From Gammaproteobacteria bacterium (GTDB lineage Bacteria; Pseudomonadota; Gammaproteobacteria; Arenicellales; JAJDZL01), in NCBI GenBank assembly GCA_022823625.1, contig JAJEHQ010000024.1, forward strand, positions 62,001 to 126,000: a stretch of 64,000 bases of DNA, written 5' to 3'. The number at the start of each line of letters is the position of its first letter. The first letter of the stretch is position 1. The position numbers and the translations under genes were made by a program. Positions 25,319 through 35,091 of the stretch are shown piece after piece. The notes under the pieces were generated by a model. That model had not been told where the DNA came from. It made no database searches and saw only the letters and a program-made list of their open reading frames with translations.

Positions 25319-25469
25319 AGAATTTATTTTTTTATCCCATTGCCATATCAGAATACGCACTACACCTGAATTTGTCAAATCGAATATAAAAAATTAAGAA
25401 GTTGCTGTGCAGAAACGCAACAAAATCTGTATTTGGTAACCGATCGGGCCGGTATGAATTCATAGATCA

Positions 25470-25904
25470 ATGTTGCTAAAACTCTATCATCAATTGCCGC
25501 CAATCATCGCGGGCATTACATTGGCAAAGGCAGTTGCATTTCTCGCTGGAATCATTGTTTTTTTGCTGCTTCCAAGGTTTGTGCCTGATATTGACCCGCT
25601 CGCTCGCTGGGCTCTGCTCTTCTGGTACCCCACGATCGCTGGTGTTGCAGCCGCATCTAATGTTGCTGATTTTATTGACATTAAATTTATGCGGTGGCAA
25701 TGGTGGCAACGTTCAGTGCTGATCGGAGCATGGCTGAATCTGATTGTGACACTATTTGCTTTCGACACCATGCAAGACTACTCGATGCTGGCTCATTTGA
25801 GTTTCGGTTTGTTGAGTTCTCAATTCTGGTTTGTTGGCGATGGTGCAATTATCGGACTGATTGCAGGATTCACTTCAACCAGGATCCAACAGCGCGACGG
25901 ATGA
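25470..25904 (+). CDS. Hypothetical four-helix membrane protein
   Basis: 144 residues with four hydrophobic stretches: about 14-35 (GITLAKAVAFLAGIIVFLLL), 47-68, 84-100 and 110-135. A conserved-looking aromatic patch, KFMRWQWWQRS, separates helices two and three. The start is the ATG/TTG region at 25470; no strong Shine-Dalgarno is evident. I do not recognise the family. It lies between the ZapB-like gene and ygfB, an insertion relative to the usual order. Confidence 0.6.
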   Translation: MLLKLYHQLPPIIAGITLAKAVAFLAGIIVFLLLPRFVPDIDPLARWALLFWYPTIAGVAAASNVADFIDIKFMRWQWWQRSVLIGAWLNLIVTLFAFDTMQDYSMLAHLSFGLLSSQFWFVGDGAIIGLIAGFTSTRIQQRDG

Positions 25905-26130
25905 AAACGCAGTTGAATTAGATGTTTAATAACTGGAGTTCAAGATTGTCTGTGGCCGAAAGTCTATTCATGAATTAACGGGAAATGACTTCGAATGCAG
26001 ATGTTGCAACTTGTCATCGACAATAAAATGTGTATTGAATGATTTCTGAACAACTGAATGAATGAGAAACAGTTGCCCCGATTAATTCCGCACACTGTAC
26101 TAGTTGTATGCACAAAATTCAGGAAACCTC

Positions 26131-26673
26131 ATGAATCTGGTTTATATCGAAGTCGAACAAACGCTCAAACACTATGAGTCTGATGTTGATCCTGCCTATT
26201 TTCACGGCATGCTGTCGGGGCTGATTTGTGCCGGAGTTGAGGAGGACGAAATTGATGACTGGCTACCAACACTTTTTTCCGATCGGTTTATGAAACAGTC
26301 TGACTACGAACGATTTGCGGAGGATGTTCTGATGACGTTTCAGAGCTTGAGAGCGGAACTGGATCAGGATGGATTCGGATTCGAAATTCTGCTGCCAGAT
26401 GACGAAAATTCACTCGTTTACCGGGTCGGAAAGATGGGGTCGTGGTGTCGTGGCTACCTAGTGGCGTTTCTCGACTATGCTGAAACTGCTATAGAAAGCC
26501 TGCCGGATGACTGTGCGGAATTTATCGATGATGTTGAACAAATTGTAGACATAGAAATTGACGATGATGAGCCGGACGAAATTCTGGACGAATCATTTGT
26601 AATGCTTGAAGAGCACCTCAGAATCGGTGTTCAACTGGTCTATGAACATATGAATCCCTTGCAGCATGACTGA
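26131..26673 (+). CDS. ygfB: UPF0149 family protein YgfB
   Basis: 180-residue acidic YgfB-family protein. I choose the ATG at 26131 because AGGAA lies six bases upstream; the open frame extends nine codons further. Family marks: YFHGMLSGLICAG near residue 22, WLPTLFSD, and the aromatic WCRGYLVAFLDY near 108 (the usual W-x-GFLxG position), followed by an Asp/Glu-rich C-terminal half. YgfB proteins are all-helical; the Pseudomonas member affects expression of antibiotic resistance genes, but no general biochemical role is fixed. It is the first of ygfB-pepP-ubiH-ubiI, a conserved gammaproteobacterial set. Confidence 0.88.
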   Translation: MNLVYIEVEQTLKHYESDVDPAYFHGMLSGLICAGVEEDEIDDWLPTLFSDRFMKQSDYERFAEDVLMTFQSLRAELDQDGFGFEILLPDDENSLVYRVGKMGSWCRGYLVAFLDYAETAIESLPDDCAEFIDDVEQIVDIEIDDDEPDEILDESFVMLEEHLRIGVQLVYEHMNPLQHD

Positions 26674-26700
26674 CATCTCTGATCACTGGACAATAGAACC

Positions 26701-27987
26701 ATGACTGCCAATCGACGCACACAAGTACTTGCGAGCATTGGAGATGGAATTGGAATCATTCCAACCGCGCCACTACAGCGTCGTAACTCCGACGTTTTGT
26801 ACCCTTTTCGACCTGACAGCGACTTTTACTATTTGACGCACTTTCCAGAACCAGAGGCGGTTGCTGTATTAGCCCCGGGCAGTAAATTCGGTGATTACAT
26901 TCTCTTTTGCCGCGAACGCGACCCAAGGATGGAAATTTGGGATGGCCGTCGCGCAGGTGTTGAAGGAGCTGTAGAACACTACAAAGCCGACTGTGCCTAT
27001 GCGATTTCCAAGTTGGATGAATACTTGCCACAATTAATGGAAGAACGCGAACGTATCTATTACCCGGTAGGTCGCTATGCTGAATATGACGAGATGGTTG
27101 TCAAATGGTTGAATGCAGCTCGTCGCCGAGGTCGTGCCGGCATTCGATCGCCAGGTGAAATTGTCGATATCGGCCAGATTCTTCACGAGATGCGACTCAT
27201 CAAGCAGCGTGATGAAATTGAAATCATAAACCAAGCGGCAGAAATCTCTGCCAGTGCGCACCGACAGGCGATGCTGACAAGTAAGCCAGGAATGACAGAG
27301 TATCAGGTGCAGGCTGAGATTGAGCGCTGCTTCAGGCAGCACGGTTGTGAACCGGCTTATCCGAGCATTGTTGCCTCTGGTGAAAACGCCTGTGTTTTGC
27401 ACTACATAGAAAACTCTGATGAGTTAAGGGATGGCGATTTGCTACTGATCGACGCCGGTGCGGAACTCGATTGTTACGCCAGTGATATTACTCGCACCTT
27501 TCCGATCAATGGCCTGTTCAGCGGCCCTCAAAGGGCGGTTTATGAAGTGGTCCTTGAAGCTCAAAAGCGCGCTATAGAAGCAGCAAGACCCGGCAATCGG
27601 TACAGCGATGTCAATGATGCTGCTACCGAAGTGCTCGTTGATGGGTTAATTTCGCTCGGAATTCTCAAAGATTCAAAAGATGAAGCGCTGGAGAAAAAAA
27701 CTTACCAAACTTACTATATGCACAAGATTGGACACTGGATCGGTCTCGATGTACACGATGTGGGGACTTATCGCGATGATGTCGGGTGGCGCAAGCTTGA
27801 GCCTAATATCTACATGACTATCGAACCCGGGCTATACCTGTCGCCTTCTGAAGAACTCGATTCCAAGTGGCACGGAATTGGCATTCGAATTGAGGACGAT
27901 GTTTTGATCACCGAAACTGAACCCTTAATCCTGACCTCTAATGTGCCAAAAGAGATCAGCGAGATCGAGCAGCTGATGTCGGATTAG
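26701..27987 (+). CDS. pepP: Xaa-Pro aminopeptidase PepP
   Basis: 428-residue cytosolic metallopeptidase (M24B) that removes N-terminal residues preceding proline. The N-terminal non-catalytic domain (FRPDSDFYYLTHFPEPEAV) is followed by the pita-bread domain from about residue 170. All five metal ligands can be seen: Asp in LLLIDAGAELD, Asp in CYASDITRTFPI, His in HKIGHWIGLDVHD, Glu in MTIEPGLYL and Glu in GIRIEDDVLIT. Length is normal. It starts 27 bases after ygfB and is followed nine bases later by ubiH. Confidence 0.96.
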   Translation: MTANRRTQVLASIGDGIGIIPTAPLQRRNSDVLYPFRPDSDFYYLTHFPEPEAVAVLAPGSKFGDYILFCRERDPRMEIWDGRRAGVEGAVEHYKADCAYAISKLDEYLPQLMEERERIYYPVGRYAEYDEMVVKWLNAARRRGRAGIRSPGEIVDIGQILHEMRLIKQRDEIEIINQAAEISASAHRQAMLTSKPGMTEYQVQAEIERCFRQHGCEPAYPSIVASGENACVLHYIENSDELRDGDLLLIDAGAELDCYASDITRTFPINGLFSGPQRAVYEVVLEAQKRAIEAARPGNRYSDVNDAATEVLVDGLISLGILKDSKDEALEKKTYQTYYMHKIGHWIGLDVHDVGTYRDDVGWRKLEPNIYMTIEPGLYLSPSEELDSKWHGIGIRIEDDVLITETEPLILTSNVPKEISEIEQLMSD

Positions 27988-27996
27988 CCAGCAAAG

Positions 27997-29271
27997 GTGA
28001 CTGAAACACCAATATCGATGAAAACCGACAAATACGACCTGATAATCAGTGGTGGAGGCATGGTCGGAGCAAGTCTCGCCTGCATACTGATAGGGTACGG
28101 ATTTAAGGTTGCACTGGTTGAGACTACGGCGTACTCCAGCACCAATCAGCCCAGTTTTGATAGTCGGGCACTGGCACTCACCTACAGTTCTGGTGTTATT
28201 TTGCGAAATCTCAATGTCTGGCAAGGGCTGAGCACCACCGAGGCAACGTCGATTCGACAGATTGATGTCAGCGATACAGCGGCCGGTGGTCATGTCCGGC
28301 TTACAGCTAAAGACGTTGGACGAGAGGCACTGGGCTGGAATGTGGAAGCGCGTGCAATTGGCGCTCAATTGCTTCAGGCTCTCGAATCAAATGAATGCGT
28401 TTCGATATTGAGTCCGATGATTCTCAAGCAGGTCGAGATTAAAGACGCGGGTGTATTGGCGTTAGCAGACGACTTAGAGGGGGGAACCGGTCACCCGCTT
28501 TCTGCCAAATTGCTGGTCATTGCTGATGGTTCAAATTCAGCACTTCGGGAACAGTTAAAGTTTACGCCACGCAGCATTCCATATCGGCAGCGTGCACTGG
28601 TCTGCCGGGTCGAGACCGATCGCACAAACCGAGGCGGTGCCTATGAGCATTTCACCCGATCGGGTCCGCTAGCACTACTTCCTTTTGGTGAGAATGGTTA
28701 TTCGGTTGTCTGGACCCAGGAACCCGAAGATCTGGATGAAGTACTGCAGTTGTCCAGAAGCGAATTTCTAGTCAGATTACAGACTGTTTTTGGCGATCGT
28801 GCAGGACAATTCAAACAGCTTCTCGGAGAGCGCAAGGTGTACCCTCTGACACTTAGCCATCTGAAGAATTTTGTCAAACCGCGTGTCGTAGTCGTTGGCA
28901 ATGCTTCGCATACAGTTCATCCAGTGGCGGGACAGGGGTTTAATCTGGGTTTGCGAGACATTGCGGCATTAGCGCAAGTACTCAGAGACTCCCGCAATCG
29001 AGGTTGGGACATTGGAAATATCGAGGTACTGTCGAAATTTGAACGCTGGCGAAGCCAGGAAGGTGAATTTGTCACTTGGTTTACTGATGGGCTGATTCAG
29101 ATTTTTGCCAATGAATATCCGTTATTGACACCTGCACGAAATCTGGGTCTGGAATTGCTCCAATTATTGCCACCAGCGAAGCGATGGTTGCTGGCAAGGA
29201 CCATGGGTATGCATGGCAGACAGCCAGATCTTGCAACGAACGAGAGGGAAAACAGCGGCAAATCTCGATGA
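27997..29271 (+). CDS. ubiH: 2-polyprenyl-6-methoxyphenol hydroxylase UbiH
   Basis: FAD monooxygenase of ubiquinone synthesis, probably hydroxylating C1 of the ring. Motifs: N-terminal FAD-binding ISGGGMVGASLACILIGYG, the DSRALALTYSS segment, and the second FAD motif VVVGNASHTVHPVAGQGFNLGLRD at about 290-315. The frame opens with GTG at 27997; the ATG at 28018 (MKTDKYDLIISGGG) gives the length more usual for UbiH and may be the true start. It overlaps ubiI by four bases (ATGA). Distinction from UbiF/UbiI rests on gene order after pepP. Confidence 0.9.
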   Translation: MTETPISMKTDKYDLIISGGGMVGASLACILIGYGFKVALVETTAYSSTNQPSFDSRALALTYSSGVILRNLNVWQGLSTTEATSIRQIDVSDTAAGGHVRLTAKDVGREALGWNVEARAIGAQLLQALESNECVSILSPMILKQVEIKDAGVLALADDLEGGTGHPLSAKLLVIADGSNSALREQLKFTPRSIPYRQRALVCRVETDRTNRGGAYEHFTRSGPLALLPFGENGYSVVWTQEPEDLDEVLQLSRSEFLVRLQTVFGDRAGQFKQLLGERKVYPLTLSHLKNFVKPRVVVVGNASHTVHPVAGQGFNLGLRDIAALAQVLRDSRNRGWDIGNIEVLSKFERWRSQEGEFVTWFTDGLIQIFANEYPLLTPARNLGLELLQLLPPAKRWLLARTMGMHGRQPDLATNERENSGKSR

Positions 29272-30479
29272 CTCGATTCGATTTTGACATCATCATCGTT
29301 GGTGCCGGATCTGTTGGTCTGGCATTCGCTGCTGCTATGCGTGAATCCAACTATCGGATTCTGATACTCGATTCAGGCGATTTGCCACGCTTTGACGACT
29401 CCTCTTACGATCTCAGAGTAAACACACTGAATCTGGCGTCGGAAACGTTGTTGAATGCCGTTGGTGCTTGGTCCAATATGCAGACAAAACGGGTCAGTTC
29501 CTTTGACCGAATCAAGGTTTGGGATTCAGCGGGCGGGCGGATTCAGTTTCTGGCTGATGAAATTGGTGAACAGCATCTGGGGCATGTGGTGGAAGCCGGT
29601 GTGGTGACGACATCGCTGGTTGAGGCAATTGAAGGGTATGCCAATATTGAATTAAGGTTCGATATTCACCTTCAATCCGTGACACTGAGTGAAGACAGGG
29701 TTGAAGTGATTCTCGCGAACAACGAACGAATCAGTAGTCTGCTTTTGGTTGGTGCCGATGGTGGCAATTCGACCGTTCGCGAATCCATTGGCTTTAATGT
29801 GTCCATATCGAGTTACGACCAGAGAGCTCTGGTCGCACAGGTGGAAGCATCTGAACCTGCAAGGCAAACGGCCTTTCAGGTATTTCTGCCAACTGGACCG
29901 TTGGCATTTTTACCGCTCGCTGATGGTAGTTATTCCATCGTATGGAGTGCAGAAACATCTTTTGCCGCTCAACTGATGCAATTGACTGAAACAGGATTCG
30001 AGCAGCAATTGTCGGCTGCTGCGGACTATGAGTTGGGTGATTTACGTCTCATTAGTCAGCTTGCCTCATTTCAATTGAGAAAGCTTGAAGCAGACAATTA
30101 TTTTTCCGGCCGAGTTGTTCTAGCTGGTGATTCGGCACACATCATTCACCCCCTTGCTGGGATGGGCGTCAATCTTGGCCTGATGGATGCTGCTGTGCTC
30201 AGTGAAGTTCTACAGGAAGGTGGGTTAGAATCCAAGCCAGATCCGTTTCAGGATTCAAGACTGAGGCAATATCAGCGCTGGCGGAAGTCTTCAAATGTTC
30301 CGACGGCATATATCATGGATGGATTTGACTGGGGATTTCGACACCCTTCAAAACTGATTCAGACTGTTCTGGGAGCAGGATTAACGCTAACGAACCGAAT
30401 GGATTTCCCCAAGCAGGAAATCATCCGATTTGCATGTGGATTGAGAGGAGACTTGCCTTCTATCGCCAGACGAGTTTGA
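29268..30479 (+). CDS. ubiI: Ubiquinone biosynthesis hydroxylase UbiI/VisC family
   Basis: 403-residue FAD monooxygenase paralogous to UbiH. The start ATG at 29268 overlaps the ubiH stop (ATGA), giving MTRFDFDIIIVGAGSVGLAFAAA. The FAD motif, a DLRVNTLNLAS segment, LLVGADGGNSTVRESIGF and the C-terminal VVLAGDSAHIIHPLAGMGVNLGLMD are all present. It belongs to the UbiI/UbiF/VisC group that hydroxylates C5 or C6 of the quinone ring; which one cannot be told from sequence. It is the final gene of the ygfB-pepP-ubiH-ubiI operon and is convergent with apt. Confidence 0.87.
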   Translation: MTRFDFDIIIVGAGSVGLAFAAAMRESNYRILILDSGDLPRFDDSSYDLRVNTLNLASETLLNAVGAWSNMQTKRVSSFDRIKVWDSAGGRIQFLADEIGEQHLGHVVEAGVVTTSLVEAIEGYANIELRFDIHLQSVTLSEDRVEVILANNERISSLLLVGADGGNSTVRESIGFNVSISSYDQRALVAQVEASEPARQTAFQVFLPTGPLAFLPLADGSYSIVWSAETSFAAQLMQLTETGFEQQLSAAADYELGDLRLISQLASFQLRKLEADNYFSGRVVLAGDSAHIIHPLAGMGVNLGLMDAAVLSEVLQEGGLESKPDPFQDSRLRQYQRWRKSSNVPTAYIMDGFDWGFRHPSKLIQTVLGAGLTLTNRMDFPKQEIIRFACGLRGDLPSIARRV

Positions 30480-30505
30480 CTTTAATCACACAAGCTTCGG
30501 CTTGC

Positions 30506-31033
30506 TCAAAATTCATCTTCGCGAAAAGTTACCAGGCTATGAAGTGGAATGGGTGAAATTCGATCTCGACCACCCAAGTCCGTCAGTTCAACGACTACCG
30601 CACAAGCGACGACACTTCCACCGAGTTCATTGATCAACTTAACAGTTGCCATAGCCGTACCGCCAGTGGCGATAAGATCGTCAATGATCGCTACACGGGA
30701 TCCGGTTTCAAGCGAATCGATGTGTATTTCGAGACGATTGGTCGCGTACTCCAATTTGTAATCGGAACTTATGGTTTCTCCAGGCAGCTTGCCTTCTTTT
30801 CGTACCAGAAACAGTGGCAGATGAAGTTGGTATGCGAGTGCTGATGCGAAAAGAAACCCGCGTGCATCGACCGCAATCAGACCATCCAATTCAGTGCTGT
30901 GAAACTTCTGATACAGAAGATCGACGCTATAGCGAAATGCTTCCGGGTAGCATAACAGTGAGGTTATGTCCCGAAAGCGTATCCCTGGCTTTGGATAGTC
31001 AACGATTGTCCTAATGCTGGATTTCAGGTCCAT
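30506..31033 (-). CDS. apt: Adenine phosphoribosyltransferase
   Basis: 175-residue purine-salvage enzyme that joins adenine and PRPP to AMP. The APRT N-terminus MDLKSSIRTIVDYPKPGIRFRDIT, the substrate loop DARGFLFASALAYQL and the PRPP-binding signature VAIIDDLIATGGTAMAT are intact. Length is standard. It is a single gene facing ubiI. In organisms with active methylation it also recycles adenine from S-adenosylhomocysteine breakdown; ahcY and metK are 7 kb away but not linked in an operon. Confidence 0.95.
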   Translation of the reverse strand: MDLKSSIRTIVDYPKPGIRFRDITSLLCYPEAFRYSVDLLYQKFHSTELDGLIAVDARGFLFASALAYQLHLPLFLVRKEGKLPGETISSDYKLEYATNRLEIHIDSLETGSRVAIIDDLIATGGTAMATVKLINELGGSVVACAVVVELTDLGGRDRISPIPLHSLVTFREDEF

Positions 31034-31129
31034 ACCCGACCTCTAAACGCATTTCGCAATGCGCTACAACGCGTTTGATCAAAGAACTGTTGTACCAGTT
31101 CTACTGGCACTTCAGAAACAGGCGAACGC

Positions 31130-32479
31130 TTACCCCACGCCCAACACATCAATTGTAGCGGCGCGCAAAATCGCGGTCAATCGGTCAATTTCGGAATTTT
31201 CAATCACAATCGGTGGGGCTAGGCAGTAAACATCGCCACGCACTCGACTGAATAGACCGCGTTCTATTGCCGCATTCAAAATCTTGTCGCCGACTTTGTC
31301 AGCTGGATCAAAGGGTTCTTTGTTTGCCTTGTCTTTGACATATTCAACTCCACACAGCAGTCCCAATCCACGGATGTCGCCGACGTGGGGGTGGTCACCG
31401 ATGGCGCTAGCTAGATTGTCCTGCAGTCGCTGCCCCTTCTGTGCAGCCTGTGAAGGGAAATCTTCGCTTTCGACCAGGTCGATCATCGCACAAGCGATTG
31501 CACTACCGATTGGATGTGCACTGTAAGTATATGCGTGCATGAACGGCTCCGTACTGGCATCCATCGTACTCGCAATTTCGTCGCTGACACCAATGCCTCC
31601 GAAAGGAAAATAACCTGATGTAACCGCTTTTGCGAATTGAATGATGTCGGGCTGTACGCCCCAATGTTCCAGCGCGAACATTTTCCCGGTTCTGCCAAAT
31701 CCGGTAATCACCTCATCGGCAACCAGCAAGACTTCGTACTGATCACAAATTTCGCGAATTCTGGGAAAATAGTCATCCTGTGGTGGAATCACTCCGCCAG
31801 AACCTTGCACGGGTTCCGCAATAAACATGGCGACAGTTTCCGGTCCTTCTTCAAGAATTCGTTTTTCAAGTTCATTTGCTGCCGCTACACCTTGGGATAC
31901 GTTTGGGTCGCTTGACTCGTATCGATAGGGATAGGGAGACGGAATATGGGAGAATCCTGGAATGCGCGGCTCGAACATCGGCCAATAGACGGGCATGCCA
32001 GTAGCGCACATTGCAGCGAAGGTGACTCCGTGATATCCGAGCATTCGAGAGATCACTTTCGTTTTTTCGGACTTGCCTTTCAGTTTCCAGTAATATCTGG
32101 ACATCTTGATGGCTGAGTCAGTTGCTTCACCGCCACCAGAGGTCAAATAGAATCGGTTGATTTGCGGATAGCAGACGCGTGCAAGCTTTGCCGCAAGTTC
32201 AATCGCCCTGTCGTTTGAACTTCCGACGTAGCCAGACGCGTAAGGCAGTTTGGCGTACTGCGCTGCTGCTGCATCAATTAGCGATTGAGCACTATGCCCG
32301 GCAGTGTTATTCCACAGTCCAGCCAGACCGTCAATATACTCCTTGCCATTTGTGTCAACGAGTGTAGAGCCATAGCCTTCGGCCCAAATACGAGCGTTAT
32401 CGTGTCCTCCCTGCACGTGCAAGGGATGGATCAAGTGATTCTGATCAATTGCCAACATTTCAGCACTGCTTGTATTCAT
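31130..32479 (-). CDS. Class III omega-aminotransferase
   Basis: 449-residue PLP-dependent aminotransferase of the subgroup that includes beta-alanine/taurine/putrescine:pyruvate transaminases. Visible: WNNTAGHSAQSLIDAAAAQYAKLPY, the PLP-phosphate loop TSGGGEATDSAIKMSRYYW, YHGVTFAAM, ADEVITGFGRTGKMF with the PLP-ring Asp, and the Schiff-base Lys in IIQFAKAVTSGYFPFGG. The C-terminal RGDVYCLAPPIVI is typical. It stands alone on the minus strand after the spondin-type lipoprotein. The amino donor cannot be assigned; taurine, hypotaurine or polyamines would suit a methylated-sulfur and amine user. Confidence 0.87.
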   Translation of the reverse strand: MNTSSAEMLAIDQNHLIHPLHVQGGHDNARIWAEGYGSTLVDTNGKEYIDGLAGLWNNTAGHSAQSLIDAAAAQYAKLPYASGYVGSSNDRAIELAAKLARVCYPQINRFYLTSGGGEATDSAIKMSRYYWKLKGKSEKTKVISRMLGYHGVTFAAMCATGMPVYWPMFEPRIPGFSHIPSPYPYRYESSDPNVSQGVAAANELEKRILEEGPETVAMFIAEPVQGSGGVIPPQDDYFPRIREICDQYEVLLVADEVITGFGRTGKMFALEHWGVQPDIIQFAKAVTSGYFPFGGIGVSDEIASTMDASTEPFMHAYTYSAHPIGSAIACAMIDLVESEDFPSQAAQKGQRLQDNLASAIGDHPHVGDIRGLGLLCGVEYVKDKANKEPFDPADKVGDKILNAAIERGLFSRVRGDVYCLAPPIVIENSEIDRLTAILRAATIDVLGVG

Positions 32480-32509
32480 CTCAATTTTTCTCTTGTTTAG
32501 AAATCAGTC

Positions 32510-32546
32510 CGCCCAAAGCACTACCAAAATAGCAGTGTTTTGGGCG
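32510..32546. other. 13-bp stem inverted repeat between the lipoprotein and aminotransferase genes
   Basis: CGCCCAAAGCACT (32510-32522) pairs with AGTGTTTTGGGCG (32534-32546) with one G-U and an 11-base loop. It lies 35 bases past the lipoprotein stop and 31 bases before the aminotransferase start. There is no U-tract on the minus strand, so a Rho-independent terminator is doubtful; a stabilising or attenuating hairpin or an operator is possible. Confidence 0.5.
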
Positions 32547-32580
32547 AATACAGACTTACTGGTTTATTAGTATTTGTGAA

Positions 32581-33306
32581 TTATTCCGAAATTTCGATTG
32601 AAGCGATTGGGCCACTCCAGCCATGTATTTCCGGGTCTAGCGCAGATCCGGCTTCCCCCGAAATTCCGGGATGTCGGTCCACAGCGCCTTCAGCTTTAAC
32701 ACCGGAGATCCCGTTTGCGTTCATATCGGCCTTACCGCCCGGGTCCGCAGGAATGCCAGGCGTATTCGGTGCGCCACCACCGGTAACTTGCTCATCATTA
32801 GCTTCGGTGCCTGCGTCTAATGCATACAGAAATTGGGAGCCAGTGTGTAAATTCGCATTATCAAGAGCAATAAAACCGTCGTTGGTGGGCAAAATCATTG
32901 TTATCAGTGAAATTCGGGTGTTGTCTTTGGATAGAGTAAACGTGGTCATTTCGCCTGGACCGAGCAGATCACCTGCTGGATTTTCAACGACCTCGGCACC
33001 AGCGTCTTCAAATTGAGTTGCCAAGGCTTCAAAATTCCCGCCTTCTGCAACCGCCTGTACTTCTTCAGATGCAGCCTTTCCAAATGCGAACATTCTTGTT
33101 TGCTGATCGCTGTGTCCAACTGCGAGAATCGGGGTCAGATAAGCACCTGAAGTCAGGTTGGTGACTGTAATGGTGTATTGATCGGAATCTTTATCCCAAA
33201 ACTTTAATTTGGCTACAGAATTTTTCACAGAGGACATGCTAAAGTCCGCACATCCTGCAAGCGAAACACTGAGCAGGAACGTCAAAAGAACTGCAATTTT
33301 TTTCAT
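32581..33306 (-). CDS. Spondin-domain lipoprotein
   Basis: 241 residues with a lipoprotein signal peptide ending in LAG-Cys19. From about residue 42 a spondin_N-type beta domain follows: YTITVTNLTSGAYLTPILAVGHSDQQTRMFAFG, then LLGPGEMTTFTL and ISLITMILPTNDGFIALDN. The C-terminal 60 residues are Gly/Pro/Asn/Asp-rich (GGGAPNTPGIPADPGG, the likely Ca-binding tail seen in bacterial members), ending in a short beta strand. Bacterial spondin-domain proteins are exported; their role is unknown. Residue 20 after the lipid Cys is Ala, so outer-membrane sorting is expected. Confidence 0.78.
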   Translation of the reverse strand: MKKIAVLLTFLLSVSLAGCADFSMSSVKNSVAKLKFWDKDSDQYTITVTNLTSGAYLTPILAVGHSDQQTRMFAFGKAASEEVQAVAEGGNFEALATQFEDAGAEVVENPAGDLLGPGEMTTFTLSKDNTRISLITMILPTNDGFIALDNANLHTGSQFLYALDAGTEANDEQVTGGGAPNTPGIPADPGGKADMNANGISGVKAEGAVDRHPGISGEAGSALDPEIHGWSGPIASIEISE

Positions 33307-33662
33307 ACCAGGCTCCTGAAATTGGAAATAACTGAATTTAGATTACAACGACGGGTAGAAAACTAATGAGAGCAAAAACATCATCAAATTTTCGCTGTGC
33401 AATTCAATAAATATAACATGGTGGGGGTGTGATTCATCACCAAATTATGCGCGAAAGTTGTGTGCACTGCTCTATAACTAAATCTGTTGGGTTCAGGTTG
33501 CTTGAGTGGTAACCGAGGCCGACGAAATCACAGGAATCTGTTGAGAGTACAAGCAATATAAAACTTGATGTTGTATGATTGAGAGAGATGAATTTCATGG
33601 AGTGTATTTGCTTGCAAATATAGTGGAATGCTTTAACCAAAAACGAAATGAAGGAGAGTAAT
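33307..33662. other. 356-bp divergent intergenic region upstream of methanethiol oxidase
   Basis: AT-rich region between the divergent lipoprotein and mtoX genes, so it should hold promoters for both. No gene is convincing. I saw no copy of the GTATAC operator and no strong inverted repeat, only a short GTGATTCATCAC palindrome at 33430-33441. Confidence 0.4.
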
Positions 33663-35048
33663 ATGAAAAAACTGATTGCATTTTTTCTGACATTGAGCAT
33701 GCCGTTTCTGTTCAGTCTGCCAGTTCAGGCAGATGAAACTTGTATGTCTCCATATATTGCAAAAATTACCGGACAGGAAGACTATGTGTATGTCTGGACC
33801 CTAGGTGTGGAAGGCGTAGGCGATGAACAGGACAAGCTGGTTACGATAGGAGCCAATCCAAATGCCGATAATTACGGAAAAATTGTTCACGTACTTTCCG
33901 TTGGTGGCCGAAACGAAGCCCATCACTCTGGCTTAAGTGATGATCGAAGATATCTTTGGGCTGGCGGACTAGACACTAACAAAATCTTTATTTTCGATAT
34001 TCATACGGATCCAGCAGCGCCGAGCATCTCGAAAGTAATCACTGATTTTGCCGATGTGACGGGTGGATTGGTCGGGCCTCATACGTTTTATGCCTTGCCT
34101 GGTCGCATGATGGTGACCGCGTTGTCGAACAATGTCGATAATGGCGGACGTACCGGTATGGCTGAATATAACAACGAGGGCGAATTTATTGCCACGCACT
34201 GGATTCCCACAGATGAAGACCTGCGAGGTGCTACGAAATCGGGCCAGTTTGCTGACGGATATGGCTACGATGTGCGAGTCAAGGCTGATTTGAACATCAT
34301 GCTGACATCATCTTTTACCGGCTGGTCCAACTACATGATGGATTTCGGTGCAATGCTGGGTTCACCCGAAGCCATGCAGCGCTTCGGTAACACCATGGTT
34401 GTTTGGGATATGCATGCCCGTAAACCACTGAAAGTTCTGGATGTGCCGGGTGTCCCGTTAGAAATACGCTGTGCCTGGGATCCAGAAAACAAGTACTGCT
34501 TTACCAGTACCGCGCTGACTTCCCAAATATGGCTGATTTATGAAGACGATTCAGGGGAATGGCAGGCCAAAGCAGTTGCCGATATCGGTAATCCTGCTGA
34601 AGTTCCGCTGCCAGTTGATATTTCAATCACTGCAGATGATACCGGTCTGTGGGTCGATACCTTCCTGGAAGGCAAGGCGCGATATTTTGATATTTCGGAT
34701 CCGCATGCACCTAAGCAGGTGTACGAGCAAGTGATCGGCAGTCAGATTAATATGGTGTCTCAAAGCTGGGATGGAAAGCGTGTTTACTTTTCAAGTTCAC
34801 TGCTAGGGAACTGGGACAAAACCGGCGATGCTGATGAACAGTATGTCAAGCTTTATCACTGGGATGGTGAAACACTTGAACATCAGTGGTCAATCGATTT
34901 TTATGAGCACGGCCTTGGTCGCGCGCATCAGATGCGTTTTGGATCTTATGCCATGTACGGAATGCTAAATCCATATGTTGACAGCGTGCAGACAGCCGAG
35001 ATTCAGAAAAACAAAGAAGAGACGATTAAGGTTCAATCTGATAGTTGA
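33663..35048 (+). CDS. mtoX: Methanethiol oxidase, SBP56/selenium-binding family
   Basis: 461-residue periplasmic protein. Start at the ATG 33663, with AAGGAGAG six bases upstream; residues 1-24 are a signal peptide (PVQA-DE). The mature protein is the SBP56 beta-propeller: SPYIAKI, EAHHSGLSDDRRYLWAGGLD (HH is a likely metal ligand pair), GPHTFYALPGRMMVTALSN, a long conserved GYGYDV segment and GRAHQMRFG near the end. Bacterial periplasmic SBP56 proteins are copper-dependent methanethiol oxidases (MtoX) that give formaldehyde, sulfide and H2O2. The next two genes (SCO1, MauG-like) are the partners known from Hyphomicrobium mtoX loci, which supports this assignment and points to dimethylsulfide/DMSP-derived sulfur metabolism. 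Confidence 0.9.
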   Translation: MKKLIAFFLTLSMPFLFSLPVQADETCMSPYIAKITGQEDYVYVWTLGVEGVGDEQDKLVTIGANPNADNYGKIVHVLSVGGRNEAHHSGLSDDRRYLWAGGLDTNKIFIFDIHTDPAAPSISKVITDFADVTGGLVGPHTFYALPGRMMVTALSNNVDNGGRTGMAEYNNEGEFIATHWIPTDEDLRGATKSGQFADGYGYDVRVKADLNIMLTSSFTGWSNYMMDFGAMLGSPEAMQRFGNTMVVWDMHARKPLKVLDVPGVPLEIRCAWDPENKYCFTSTALTSQIWLIYEDDSGEWQAKAVADIGNPAEVPLPVDISITADDTGLWVDTFLEGKARYFDISDPHAPKQVYEQVIGSQINMVSQSWDGKRVYFSSSLLGNWDKTGDADEQYVKLYHWDGETLEHQWSIDFYEHGLGRAHQMRFGSYAMYGMLNPYVDSVQTAEIQKNKEETIKVQSDS

Positions 35049-35091
35049 AGCCTATCGACTGAAGATCCAGTTCAGATCAGTTTAATTTAAA